A stretch of DNA of 64,000 nt from CAVOJY01 sp963696405. GTDB lineage: Bacteria > Chloroflexota > Limnocylindria > Limnocylindrales > CSP1-4. The notes under the pieces were generated by a model, which was given only the letters and a program-made list of their open reading frames with translations, was not told where the DNA came from and searched no databases. Position 1 is the stretch's first letter; every line of letters starts with the position of its first letter. The DNA lies in assembly GCA_963696405.1 (NCBI GenBank), contig CAVOJY010000007.1:352699-416698 (forward strand), given 5' to 3'. Positions 17,318 through 26,493 of this stretch are shown in pieces. Made by a program: the position numbers and the translations under genes.

Positions 17318-18241
17318 GTGCTGCTGACTCCGCTCGAACTCCCGGGGTGGCTCGAGTTCAATACCTGGCGAACCGGCCTCAAAGCCCACCGCTTCTCGTC
17401 GGTCTCCCCCGGCGACCCTGAGCTCCGGGCCGTCTTGTATCTGGACAGCCGCGGTCGGGTGAAGCTCCCTCCCAACAACCCCTATCTTCCGGTCGCTTTC
17501 AGTGGCTCTGCGGTACAGCGCCCGAGCGCTCGAACGGCCGAGTGGCATCGGGCAGCAAGCCCGCTGGTCCTGGAGATGAAGCAACGGGGGGTGGCGAACC
17601 AGCTCTACCTGTCTCCCGAGGTGGAGGACGTCCGCCCCTGGCGCTGGGGTGGATTCCTGGTCGGCGCGCGATATACGTACTACGTCGATTTCCCGTTCAA
17701 TTCCACGTTGATGAACTCCCTGGCAAGGCGGAGCTGTGGCAAAGCGGCCAAGCTGGGCATGACGGTCGACAGAGTGACCGATGTCGACCCTGTCCTTGCG
17801 TGCTTGACAGAGTCCGAGGCGCGTCAGGGGTTCTCGCACCGCATGGGGCATCGCGAGCTTCAGTCGGCGCTCGACCTGCTGGGCGCCGACAGCCTGAGAA
17901 TGTACCAATGCTTCGATCCCGAGGGCCAACCCGCCAGCTCGTTGGTCGTGGTCCATGCGCCCGGCGCCCGGGCCATGGTGTGGCTGGTTGGCGTGAGCAG
18001 AACGCGCCTTGCAGAAGGCGCAGGGTATCTGGTGTGGCGCTACGCATTCGACGATCTGGCATCCGCAGGTGCCACCGGGTTGGATCTCTGTGGCGCGAAC
18101 ATCGAGTCGGTGGCCGCATTCAAGTCCCACTGGGGCGCTCGTCTGGTTCCCAACTACAGCGTTCGCACCTACTCGGTGCGGGCAGCAGTGAGGTTCGCCT
18201 TGGATTGGCGTGACGCCCGGCGTGGGTCGCCCCTCGGTTGA
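17318..18241 (+). CDS. FemAB/BioF2-like GNAT-fold acyltransferase
   Basis: A 307-residue protein with the GNAT-type (Acetyltransf_6) signature of FemAB-like acyltransferases. It contains YYVDFPFNSTLMNSLARRS, a basic segment before KAAKLGMTV, a central EARQGFSHRMGHRELQSALDLL helix pair, and a C-terminal GYLVWRYAFDDLASAGATGLDLCGAN followed by AAFKSHWGARLVP. The last motif, FK..WGA.L.P, is the most diagnostic. It lacks a membrane segment. It starts at GTG 17318, and the next gene converges 24 bases after its stop. It is distinct in sequence from the two other FemAB-like proteins here, so each probably has its own acceptor. The biochemical activity is not known. Confidence 0.75.
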   Translation: MLLTPLELPGWLEFNTWRTGLKAHRFSSVSPGDPELRAVLYLDSRGRVKLPPNNPYLPVAFSGSAVQRPSARTAEWHRAASPLVLEMKQRGVANQLYLSPEVEDVRPWRWGGFLVGARYTYYVDFPFNSTLMNSLARRSCGKAAKLGMTVDRVTDVDPVLACLTESEARQGFSHRMGHRELQSALDLLGADSLRMYQCFDPEGQPASSLVVVHAPGARAMVWLVGVSRTRLAEGAGYLVWRYAFDDLASAGATGLDLCGANIESVAAFKSHWGARLVPNYSVRTYSVRAAVRFALDWRDARRGSPLG

Positions 18242-18265
18242 CCGCACTGTACCCGCGGCCGACTG

Positions 18266-19690
18266 TTACGAGCCATCGGGCCTGCCGCGGCCGACTCGCG
18301 CTCTGTCCACGAGCAGGACGACCATCAGCAGACCCCATGTCTCGCGGTCGGCGAAGATGTCCCCACTAACCATCGCGTTCAGCAGGAAGAACAGGAACAG
18401 AATGCGGACCGCGCGCCATGGTTCCCCCCGGGGAAGCGGGCGAGACACCGCATGGACCACAAGACACACGAACAGGGCGAGGCCAGCAAGGCCGAACTCC
18501 GCCCCGAACTGGAGGAACGCGTTGTGTGGGTATGTGTGGGCTTCCGTCGGTCCGAGGAAGTGCGGACTCAGGCTTCCGAAACCGGCTGTACCCACCCCCA
18601 GGATCGGGTGATCCGCAAGAAGGCTCGCTGCCAGACCGAACAGGGTCACTCTTGTCGCGGCCGAGACATCGCCGCTTGAGGAGTTCAGATCACCGGACAG
18701 CCCACTATCGACGAAGTCGCCGAGTAGTGCGAAACGGTCAATCGACAGGTTGGGCAGCTGAGTGGCAACCATCGACATCAGGACGACCGTGGCCAAGATC
18801 ACACCGATTGCGCCGCCCGCCGTACGCCAGTCCACGGCGCGTGGCCGCATGATCGAGCGGATAGCCACGAGTCCGCCGAGGATTGCCAACATCAGTAGGG
18901 GGCCGCGTGACCCGGACGCGACCGCGATCACTACAGCAGCGGGTGCCAACCCGATCACAGCGATTTGCAGCAACCGCCGTCGCTCGTGGAGGACAAATGC
19001 GAGGCCGACAAGCGGCACGACGAGGGCGGCCTTGGCAACGTTGATCGTGTTCGCTTCGAGCACCACCAGGCGCCGCGTGCCGGACAGCTGAGTGAGACCC
19101 AGGAGGACCACGACAGCGCCCACTACAAAGAAGGTCCACAGGAACTGCCGCAGGTATCGCTCGTCCGATCCAACCCGGAGGGCCGCCGCCGTGATCGGTA
19201 TGAACACGAGCGCCCAGAAGCTGATGGCGTTCGTGAGTGCGAGACTCTGATCAGGTGCGTAGAGGACCCCACCGAGGACGAGGAACGCCAGCGCCGTCCA
19301 CAGGACAATTCCGGCCCGCGAAAGCTCCCGCGGCTGACGGTCGAGGATCACAGGTATGACCTGGAGGGCGTTCATCAGTGCGAGCACAACCGTGAGGTCT
19401 ACCGGGCTGTAGGGCTGCACCGCACCTTTGTAGAAGGGAATCAGGAGATAGGCGGCGAAAAGAACGCCCGGCGCCCGTGCGGCGACGAGCGCTGCCGCCA
19501 CCCCGAGGATCAAAAGGAGGCCGATGATGGGTACGATCACTACCGCGATGATCGTGGCGATCGATCCGGCGCAAGCAATAAGCAAGATGAGACCATTCGC
19601 CGAAGACGGACTGACCGACCGCAGCACGGATGCCTCGGCGGGACTTCCGCCTGCAGTGCCAGCGGGCGGTACGTCTCCCGCCGCGTTCAT
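18266..19690 (-). CDS. O-antigen ligase / EPS polymerase-like membrane protein (Wzy_C)
   Basis: A 474-residue polytopic membrane protein with about 12 hydrophobic helices. The first cluster is LILLIACAGSIATIIAVVIVP. A large loop holds SIDRFALLGDFVDSGLSGDLNSS, and the diagnostic periplasmic motif is HPILGVGTAGFGS...TYPHNAFLQFGAEFGLAGL near residues 375-410. The H-N-x-x-L-Q pattern is typical of the O-antigen ligase/polymerase family, which joins undecaprenyl-linked repeat units on the outer face. Its ATG at 19690 overlaps the frame-corrected end of the upstream FemAB-like gene as ATGA, so the two are an operon. Whether it polymerises EPS or ligates it to an acceptor cannot be decided. Confidence 0.85.
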   Translation of the reverse strand: MNAAGDVPPAGTAGGSPAEASVLRSVSPSSANGLILLIACAGSIATIIAVVIVPIIGLLLILGVAAALVAARAPGVLFAAYLLIPFYKGAVQPYSPVDLTVVLALMNALQVIPVILDRQPRELSRAGIVLWTALAFLVLGGVLYAPDQSLALTNAISFWALVFIPITAAALRVGSDERYLRQFLWTFFVVGAVVVLLGLTQLSGTRRLVVLEANTINVAKAALVVPLVGLAFVLHERRRLLQIAVIGLAPAAVVIAVASGSRGPLLMLAILGGLVAIRSIMRPRAVDWRTAGGAIGVILATVVLMSMVATQLPNLSIDRFALLGDFVDSGLSGDLNSSSGDVSAATRVTLFGLAASLLADHPILGVGTAGFGSLSPHFLGPTEAHTYPHNAFLQFGAEFGLAGLALFVCLVVHAVSRPLPRGEPWRAVRILFLFFLLNAMVSGDIFADRETWGLLMVVLLVDRARVGRGRPDGS

Positions 19691-20774
19691 TCAGGACCGC
19701 TCTCGTCAGCCAGAGACTTCTCCCTGGTCGCCACGGGCACAGCCCTAGGCGTGAGGCGTCCGGCCAAGATCTGTCTCACTGCGACCGCGCGACGGACTGC
19801 CGCCCGGCCGTGGTGAAGGACGACGTACCGCGAGCGATAGAAACGGACGATCGGAATCGGGACGGCACCAACTTGGCCTTGTAGTCCCCTCGGCCGCTCA
19901 TGTCGTAGAGCAGGGCTCCCCGTGCGCGCCAGTAGCGCATCGCTTCCCAGTGTAGAAGCTCGTTTGGATGGAACCCGGCGTTCGCGCGAAAGAAGCCCGC
20001 GCCCCAAGCAACGGCCGTACGGTTGCGTCCAACGGACACGCCTGAGGCGAGGTTCACGCCGTCGGGCCCCCGGACGCATAGAAGCAAGATCTGGCCGGTC
20101 GGTTGAAGGGCCTCGATCAGCTGGCGAACTCGCTCGACCCCGTAGGTCGGCGCGAGGCCCTGCCGGGCGAATACGTCGGTCAGTTGCTCGTGATACTCGG
20201 TCGCGAACCCGAGGGCGGTCACAACATCCGCCGTGAGGCCCCTGCGGCCCGCCTGGTGGATGTACTTGCGCGTTGATCGGCGCATCCGGCCCAAGATCTC
20301 CGTCTCGGACGCGGCCAGATCGACGATGAACGTGGACCCGGTCTCGACGCTATAGTCGGACCCTGCCATCTGTTCGGCCGCTAGGTGCCGGTCCGCCAGC
20401 TCGACGTGCAGGCAGCCCAACTCACGGAACGCGAACGGCAGGAGCCCTTCCGCGGCAGCCCGCCGGTCAGCCCCCTCCTCGAGCAGGAACCCCATGGACT
20501 GGGTGGCCCAGCCGCGGAGCGGGCTGCCAAGAATGCGGACGCCGAAGCGCCGCACGATGGCCCCTACAAAGTGGCCTACAGGGCGGTCACCCGCACGGAC
20601 GATAGCGACCACCGGCTCGGCCCCTTGCGAGGCCGCGAGAAACGACAGCCATGCCGCGCTGTGGAAGACCAGCGCGTCAGCGTAGCGCTCCACGATGGCG
20701 TCCCATTCCACTGGGTCGTACGCTATGCGCTGCAGGACCACCATGTTCTGGCCTTCGCCTTTACTCTCGCGCAT
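19687..20774 (-). CDS. FemAB-like acyltransferase (lipid II:glycine transferase-related), one frame break
   Basis: A FemAB/Acetyltransf_6 protein of about 360 residues after correction. Visible segments are DPVEWDAIVERYADALVFHS, PLRGWATQSMGFLL, VDLAASETEILGRMRRSTRKYIHQA (the classical FemAB basic helix), DVFARQGLAPTYG and ANELLHWEAMRYW-like FHPNELLHWEAMRYWRARG ending MSGRGDYKAKL. At about 19867 one G is missing: the open frame drifts into SRFRSS, whereas the shifted frame gives GAVPIPIVRFYRSRYVVLH, the expected family tail. The shifted frame stops at 19687, an exact ATGA overlap with the O-antigen ligase start, confirming the correction. The start is ATG 20774 or 20744. Confidence 0.8.
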
Positions 20775-20939
20775 CATGGCGGAAAGCATCGTCCCCCATG
20801 GCCGACTGCGCAAGGCGTGCTTTCGCCGGCCCGGCAAGTACGGGTACGATGTGCCGTCGTAGCCGGCGGGAGCAACCGGATCTTCGCGGGTGGGCGATCC
20901 TCTCCGAGCGCATTTCCCCCCCACCCGGGGTCTACCGCC

Positions 20940-21896
20940 GTGAACAAGGAGCAGTCGTTGGGCGCCAGGATACCCGTCGAGTGGCCGGAGGGCAGGGATT
21001 TCGCCTTCACAATCTTCGATGACACTGACCGCGCCACACTCGAGAACGTACCGCCCGTTTACGAGTTCCTAGGAGAGCTCGGGCTGCGGACCACGAAGTC
21101 GGTATGGCCGCTCAAGGGTGAGGGAACGCCCCATGTTGGGGGTCTCACGTGCGACGACCCGGACTACCTAGCATGGACGCTCCGGCTCCAGTCGCAGGGG
21201 TTCGAGATCGGGTACCACGGCGCGACCTACATCACCTCATCCCGCGACCGCGTGATCCGCGCGATCGAACGCTTCCGGGACCTATACGGACACGACCCGG
21301 GGTCGATGGCCAACCACACGGGTTGCGCCGAAGGCATCTACTGGGGCGCCGACCGTGTTAGCGGCATCAATCGCCTAGCGTACAACGCCCTCACCGGCTT
21401 CCGCCGCAGCGACACGTTCCGCGGTCACCGCGAGGGCGACCCACTCTTCTGGGGCGACATCTGCCGCGAGAGGGTGCGCTACGTGCGCAACTTCACGTAC
21501 TCGGACATCGACACACTGGCGGTCTGCCCTGTGATGCCGTACCACGATCCCGAACGACCGTTCGTCAACTCCTGGTTCGCGTCGTCCGAGGGGGCCGGGG
21601 TCGAGGCCTTCACCAAGTGCATCTCCGAGGCGAACCAGGACCGCCTGGAGGCCGACGGCGGGGCCTGCATCATGTACACACACCTGGCCCGCGACTTCTG
21701 GCGGGAGGGGGAGGTCGATCCGCGCTTCAGGGCGCTGATGGAGCGGCTCGCCCGCAAGAAAGGCTGGTTCGTGCCCGTCACGACCCTGCTCGATTTCCTA
21801 GCGACTCGGCACGGCAAGACGGTGATCACCCTCGCCCAGCGACGGGGTCTCGAGCGTCGCTGGCTGCTGAGCAAGGTTCGGGTTGGCTACAGCTAG
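20940..21896 (+). CDS. Polysaccharide deacetylase-like (carbohydrate esterase 4-fold) protein
   Basis: A 318-residue protein with a NodB-like catalytic fold variant. FAFTIFDDTDRATLENVPPVYEFLGELG matches the D-D-D opening strand of the family. Further segments are FEIGYHGATYITSSRDRVIRAIERF (His motif region) and GSMANHTGCAEGIYWG. A late MYTHLARDFW has the catalytic His and marks the C-terminal strand. It has no signal peptide, so it may act on cytoplasmic lipid-linked sugars. The start is GTG 20940, because family similarity begins just after it and upstream sequence shows no domain. It precedes the flippase by 24 bases, in an operon with 21921 and 23303. Confidence 0.75.
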   Translation: MNKEQSLGARIPVEWPEGRDFAFTIFDDTDRATLENVPPVYEFLGELGLRTTKSVWPLKGEGTPHVGGLTCDDPDYLAWTLRLQSQGFEIGYHGATYITSSRDRVIRAIERFRDLYGHDPGSMANHTGCAEGIYWGADRVSGINRLAYNALTGFRRSDTFRGHREGDPLFWGDICRERVRYVRNFTYSDIDTLAVCPVMPYHDPERPFVNSWFASSEGAGVEAFTKCISEANQDRLEADGGACIMYTHLARDFWREGEVDPRFRALMERLARKKGWFVPVTTLLDFLATRHGKTVITLAQRRGLERRWLLSKVRVGYS

Positions 21897-21920
21897 CGCC
21901 GCTGAGAGCCGGCCTCCGCT

Positions 21921-23306
21921 GTGCCTGTGCGCAACAATGGCGCCGTGATAATCAGAGCCGTCGAGCGGCTGCGCAGGATCGTGCCGCGCGGTGACCTGAG
22001 CCGGGGCGTCCTTACCCTTGTGGCCGGCACCGGCGTTGCCCAAGTCATCGCGATCGCCAGCTCACCGGTGCTGACCCGGCTCTACTCGCCCTCCGATTAC
22101 GGCGTCTTCTCGGTAGCAGTCTCGCTTCTTGCCGTGCTCTTCTCGGTCTCATGTCTCAGCTACCACTTCGCAATCCCACTTCCCGAGGCCGACCTCACTG
22201 CGGCCAATGTGCTCGCCCTCTGCCTCCTCACGACTCTCGCAATGGCATTCATCTCCGGCATCATCCTGTGGCTGGCCGGTCCAGCCTTGCTGGCCCTGTT
22301 CGGCGCGTCAGCCCTGGGTCCGTACGTACTCCTGCTGGTTCTCGGCCAGCTTGGCGGTGGTGTCGTGACCGTGTTCACCAGCTGGGCAGTCCGCACCAAG
22401 GCCTTCTCGGGGATCGCTGCAGCGCGCCTGACACAGGCCTGCACGCTCGTCGCGGTCCAGGTTGGGCTGGGCACCGCCGGATTTGGCGCCCTTGGTCTCT
22501 TCCTCGGCACTATTGCTGGCAGCGCCTCAGGTTCCACCCGTCTGGCACGGGCGGCTTGGCGCACGCATGCCTCATCCTTCCGCCTCGTGTCGTGGAGGGG
22601 GATCCTGACTGCGGCGAAGAGGTACCGACGGTTTGCCATTCTGTCTACCCCATCCGCTCTCCTGAATACGCTTGGTTTGCAGGCTCCTCTGTTGCTTCTA
22701 GTCGCTCTGTACGGAGCGCAAGTGGGAGGCCAGTATGCCCTTGCGGAACGGATCGTGGCTCTCCCGGTGGCGCTGGTCGCGGGTGCCGTCGGGCAGGTCT
22801 ACACTGCCGAGGCCGCGCGACTCGCTCGCCAGCAGCCGTCGGCGCTGCGGACGTTGTTCGGGAGGACGACCAGATCGCTCGCTGGCACGGCAGTCGGTCC
22901 GGCTGTGCTAATCGCCCTGCTGGCCCCTCTTCTGGCGGGACCCTTGTTCGGCATGGAATGGCAGGAGTCGGGACTCATCGTGCTCATCCTGACGCCGATG
23001 TACTACCTGATCATCATGACGAACCCGACGGGCGGCACACTAGACGTACTCGAGCGGCAGGATCTCAATCTCGCCCGCGAGGTTCTTCGCCTCTTTCTGG
23101 TCGGCGGTGCGGTCCTGATCGCCTGGATGGTTGGGCTCGGGCCGCTCGCAGCCATCGCACTCCTGAGCGCCGCCGGTTGCCTCACGTATGCGCTGTACGG
23201 CCTGATCTCCTGGTACGCCATCGCCACAAGGCACGCGGCGCTGAAGGTGGCCCCGGTGACTGAGGCTGACCTGGTGCGGGACATGGCCGAGTGGCCGAAC
23301 CCATGA
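21921..23306 (+). CDS. Wzx-type oligosaccharide flippase (MOP superfamily)
   Basis: A 461-residue protein with about 12-14 membrane helices, matching the polysaccharide-biosynthesis (Polysacc_synt) flippases that move undecaprenyl-PP-linked repeat units across the membrane. The N-terminal block GVLTLVAGTGVAQVIAIASSPVLTRLYSPSDYGVFSVA carries the family TRLYSP.DYG.F motif. Later segments include RYRRFAILSTPSALLNTLGLQAPLLLL and GMEWQESGLIVLILTPMYYL. The start is GTG 21921 (alternative GTG 21945). The stop overlaps the next gene's ATG as ATGA at 23303-23306, which indicates translational coupling with the DUF7033 deacetylase-like gene. Confidence 0.9.
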   Translation: MPVRNNGAVIIRAVERLRRIVPRGDLSRGVLTLVAGTGVAQVIAIASSPVLTRLYSPSDYGVFSVAVSLLAVLFSVSCLSYHFAIPLPEADLTAANVLALCLLTTLAMAFISGIILWLAGPALLALFGASALGPYVLLLVLGQLGGGVVTVFTSWAVRTKAFSGIAAARLTQACTLVAVQVGLGTAGFGALGLFLGTIAGSASGSTRLARAAWRTHASSFRLVSWRGILTAAKRYRRFAILSTPSALLNTLGLQAPLLLLVALYGAQVGGQYALAERIVALPVALVAGAVGQVYTAEAARLARQQPSALRTLFGRTTRSLAGTAVGPAVLIALLAPLLAGPLFGMEWQESGLIVLILTPMYYLIIMTNPTGGTLDVLERQDLNLAREVLRLFLVGGAVLIAWMVGLGPLAAIALLSAAGCLTYALYGLISWYAIATRHAALKVAPVTEADLVRDMAEWPNP

Positions 23307-24733
23307 CCCAGCTCAGGGCTGCCCCCCCGGGCCTGGGGACATCCCTGGTCGTGCGCACCCCGAGGAGCTACACCGCGGAACGCCGCCATGCCCTCGACGT
23401 CGTCCTCTCCGAGTGGCTGGGCTTCGCGTACGACCTCGAGTTCGAGGATGGACCGAAGGTCGCAATTCTGCTGGCGGGCGACTCGCGGGGCCGCGAGCTA
23501 ACGCTCCCGGACGTGTTCTTCGCGATTCCCACCGAGGACTGGCTGACGGAACGCTCGATGCCGGTGCGACCACTCACACGCTGTGCGGCAACCGGCACCA
23601 GCGCTGGGCCGCTCCCAGTCCTCTTCGGGGGCCCGATCGATACTGGGCCAGTGTGGCACGCGACGCCCGCTGGCCTTGCTCTGGAGATTGACATCCTCGG
23701 CAGCGTCTTCTTCCTCCTGACCCGCTACGAGGAGATCGTCCGCCGCACGCGCGATGAGCACGAACGATTCCCTGCGAGCGCCTCGCTGGCGGCCATTGAG
23801 GGCTTCTTGGAACGGCCGCTGGCGGATGAGTACGTCGACGTGCTGTGGGCGGCGATGCACTCGCTCTGGCCCGAACTCACGCGCCGGCCATCCACCTTCC
23901 GGCTGCGGCTGACGCACGACGTGGACCAACCGTGGGCCTCGTGGGGGCAGCCTCCGGGTTCGGTAGCACGCTCGGTGGCCGGCGATCTGCTCCGGCGGCG
24001 CGATCCGGTCCTGGCGGCGCGCCGTGCCCGGTCCTTCCTCGACGCGCGAACGGGGCGTGTCGACCGCGACCCGCTCAACACGTTCGATCTCATCATGGAC
24101 ACGAGCGAGCGGCACAACCTGCGGAGCGCCTTCTACTTCATGGCCGGAAACGGGCCTGGAGACTCCGACTTCCGCTACCGGCTCACCGATCCGCCGTTCG
24201 AGTGCCTCCTCCGGCGTATCCATGAGCGCGGCCACGAAGTGGGTCTGCACGCCAGCTACGGGAGCCACCGGTCCTCGGAGCGGACCCGAGCAGAGGCCGA
24301 CGCCCTCAGGGATACCTGCTCGAACGCCGGCTTCGACCAGCCAGTGTGGGGAGTCCGCCAGCACTACCTTCGCTTCGAGAACCCGCAGACGTGGCGCAAC
24401 CAAGAGTCCGCGGGCCTTGAGCACGACTCCACGCTCGGCTTCGCTGAGCAGATCGGCTTCCGGGCGGGCACCTGCCGGGAGTACCCAGTGTTCGACCTCC
24501 TCGACCGCCGGCCGCTCAATCTGAGGGAGCGGCCTCTCATCGTCATGGACGGGACACTCCTAGGCTACTTGAGACTCGGCCCCGAGGAGGCGACGTCTCG
24601 TGCCCGCGCGCTCGTTGACGTCTGCCGGCGCCACCAGGGCGACGCGGTGCTGCTCTACCACAACGACACGCTGGCAGGAGAGCGCCAGAGGGCGCATTAT
24701 CGCGAGCTCATCCAGGAATTGACCCGTCTCTGA
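23303..24733 (+). CDS. Polysaccharide deacetylase family protein with DUF7033-like N-terminus
   Basis: A 476-residue cytoplasmic protein in two parts. The N-terminal ~180 residues resemble the DUF7033 region (FEDGPKVAILLAGD, LPDVFFAIPTEDWL, DILGSVFFLLTRYEEI). The C-terminal part is a NodB-like domain opening with FRLRLTHDVDQPW (metal-binding DVD). It continues through RSAFYFMAGNGPGDSDFRYRL and HERGHEVGLHASYGSH (H...H motif) and ends with VLLYHNDTLAGER. Such proteins are common in EPS and lipopolysaccharide loci; the substrate is unknown. ATG 23303, in an ATGA overlap with the flippase, is preferred to GTG 23291. It is the second deacetylase-like gene flanking the flippase. Confidence 0.85.
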   Translation: MTQLRAAPPGLGTSLVVRTPRSYTAERRHALDVVLSEWLGFAYDLEFEDGPKVAILLAGDSRGRELTLPDVFFAIPTEDWLTERSMPVRPLTRCAATGTSAGPLPVLFGGPIDTGPVWHATPAGLALEIDILGSVFFLLTRYEEIVRRTRDEHERFPASASLAAIEGFLERPLADEYVDVLWAAMHSLWPELTRRPSTFRLRLTHDVDQPWASWGQPPGSVARSVAGDLLRRRDPVLAARRARSFLDARTGRVDRDPLNTFDLIMDTSERHNLRSAFYFMAGNGPGDSDFRYRLTDPPFECLLRRIHERGHEVGLHASYGSHRSSERTRAEADALRDTCSNAGFDQPVWGVRQHYLRFENPQTWRNQESAGLEHDSTLGFAEQIGFRAGTCREYPVFDLLDRRPLNLRERPLIVMDGTLLGYLRLGPEEATSRARALVDVCRRHQGDAVLLYHNDTLAGERQRAHYRELIQELTRL

Positions 24734-24942
24734 GCGGGGCGCCGTCACCAAGCCTGGCGCCTGATCAGCAGCCCAAGCGGTCGTCTGGCGTTCTTGTTGC
24801 AGAGACTCACGGTCGTGAGCGTGAAAGCCGCCACCGTCTGCGACGGACCTGGGCCACAGTGGGAGAATGCCGCTAACGCGGGAGGCTCCGACGCGCCGTC
24901 CACAATCTGGCCGCCGGGACCGTGTCGGGCAGGGAGGGCTGA

Positions 24943-25677
24943 ATGGGTCGCACGGCAAGGGTTCTCACCGTCCTGTCGGCCACGATGGCGATTGCCGTGG
25001 GGTGCGGCGGGGTCGGGGTTCCGACGGTCAGCGCTCCACCCGGTACGGCGTCGCCTCCCTCGTCACTGACCGCGCCCGAAACCCCCACCCTGTCCGCCAC
25101 CGCCGGGGAATCCGCGACTGACGCACCGGCGAGCGCGACGCCCGCAGCCACTCCAGCCGGTGAGACCGCTGCGCCAACCACACCGCCCACACCTCCGCCG
25201 ACCGATTTGCCCACGCCAGAGCCGACGCCTCAAACGACCCCGACGCCCACGGTCACCGCGGCTACCCAGCGCTACTGCACCGGAAGTGTGGACCAGCTCC
25301 GTTACGTGGAGGGGCATGCGAGAAACGTGCCTTGGCCCTACTTCTGCGCGAAGCTCCCGACCGCCTGGACCCTCAGCAGTTTCAGTTCCGTCGAGCACGG
25401 CTCGGCCACCTATAGCCTGAGCTACGAAGGCCCGGACGGAGCGTGGTTCCACATCCTCCAGGGCGGATGCTTCGACGCGGCATGCCGGCCCGAGGGGACG
25501 CGGGTAGGTGAGGTGCGCGTGGCAGGGCAGTCGGCGCTCCTGTACAGGACCGGGAAGGACTCGTATTCGGTGTGGGTTGAGAGCGGCGCGTACCCGTCGT
25601 GGCGTTTCACAGGCAGCGGCGTCTCGCAGGAGGAGTTCAAGAAGCTCCTGGGCCTGCTACGCGAGTTCCCGGCGTAA
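24943..25677 (+). CDS. Lipoprotein with Thr/Pro/Ala-rich linker and unknown C-terminal domain
   Basis: A 244-residue predicted lipoprotein. The signal sequence MGRTARVLTVLSATMAIAVG ends in a lipobox (AVGC, Cys21). A low-complexity Thr/Pro/Ala linker of about 85 residues follows (TPTLSATAGESATDAPASAT and PEPTPQTTPTPT). The C-terminal ~130 residues contain four cysteines (YCTGS, YFCAKL, QGGCFDAACR), which could form disulfides, plus several aromatic beta-strand-like stretches. I do not recognise the domain. It is exported and anchored to the cell surface, adjacent to the EPS genes. It sits 209 bases after the deacetylase gene, so it may have its own promoter. Confidence 0.7.
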   Translation: MGRTARVLTVLSATMAIAVGCGGVGVPTVSAPPGTASPPSSLTAPETPTLSATAGESATDAPASATPAATPAGETAAPTTPPTPPPTDLPTPEPTPQTTPTPTVTAATQRYCTGSVDQLRYVEGHARNVPWPYFCAKLPTAWTLSSFSSVEHGSATYSLSYEGPDGAWFHILQGGCFDAACRPEGTRVGEVRVAGQSALLYRTGKDSYSVWVESGAYPSWRFTGSGVSQEEFKKLLGLLREFPA

Positions 25678-25803
25678 GAGCGCCCGGTTCGACCGCGTGG
25701 CCTGTGCGCTGCGCCGGAAGGGCCGGGAGCCTGGCCGGGGGCGACGCAGCCCTCGCAGCCGGGATGGGGACCTGATCGACGATCTTCAGGAACAGGGATA
25801 CGG

Positions 25804-26493
25804 ATGCTGCTGCGGACCTTCAAACGCTTCCTGACCGCGCTCGGCGCGTCGCTCCCAGACCGGGCCATCTACGGCCTGCAAATGACCGTGAACTACATCC
25901 GGCTGGGACGCTGGATGAAAGCGCAGGGATTCCGCTTTCCGCGCCGCTTCCCTCGCCGCGAGCAGGTCTTTGCCTCCGTTGCCGAGGGCATCAAGGATCG
26001 GCGTGTGCTGTACCTGGAATTCGGCGTCTTTCGTGGCTCAAGCATGCGCTGGTGGTCGCAAACGCTGACTCATCCGCAATCACAGTTGCACGGTTTTGAC
26101 AGTTTCGAGGGCCTGCCGGAAGCATTCCATGGCGCCGGGGGCAAGTATCCCAAGGGCCACTACTCCACCCGGGGGCAGACCCCGCAGATGGACGACCCAC
26201 GCGTCAGGTTTATCAAAGGCTGGTTCGAGCAGACACTCCCGCTCTATGAATTGCCGGAGCACGACGTGCTCGTCATCATGCTGGACGCGGGCCTCTACTC
26301 CTCGACCATCTACGTCCTCCATCAGCTGCGCCCATGGATCAAGCCTGCGACCTGTGTCTACTTCGACAACATGTCCCGCCCGGACCACGAGCCGCGCGCT
26401 ATGGCGGAGTTCATGCAGGAGACCGGGCTGAAGTTCCGCCCGCTGGCCGCGGACGTGACGCTGAACAACGCGTTCTTCGTCTGCGAGGGATAG
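25804..26493 (+). CDS. Class I SAM-dependent methyltransferase, TylF/MycF-like
   Basis: A 229-residue protein resembling the macrocin-O-methyltransferase (TylF) group. The SAM-binding loop is VLYLEFGVFRGSSMRWWSQ (about residues 62-80). The second motif LHGFDSFEGLPEAF is characteristic, with the acidic residue that holds the ribose hydroxyls. Then come VRFIKGWFEQTLP and, later, VIMLDAGLYSSTIYVLHQL and VYFDNMSRPDHEPRA, which replace the usual metal-binding DxD of TylF (LDxDLYxS here as LDAGLYSS). Loss of the second Asp is worth noting. It is likely a sugar or lipid-carrier O-methyltransferase. It is the last gene clearly belonging to the EPS locus. Confidence 0.75.
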   Translation: MLLRTFKRFLTALGASLPDRAIYGLQMTVNYIRLGRWMKAQGFRFPRRFPRREQVFASVAEGIKDRRVLYLEFGVFRGSSMRWWSQTLTHPQSQLHGFDSFEGLPEAFHGAGGKYPKGHYSTRGQTPQMDDPRVRFIKGWFEQTLPLYELPEHDVLVIMLDAGLYSSTIYVLHQLRPWIKPATCVYFDNMSRPDHEPRAMAEFMQETGLKFRPLAADVTLNNAFFVCEG

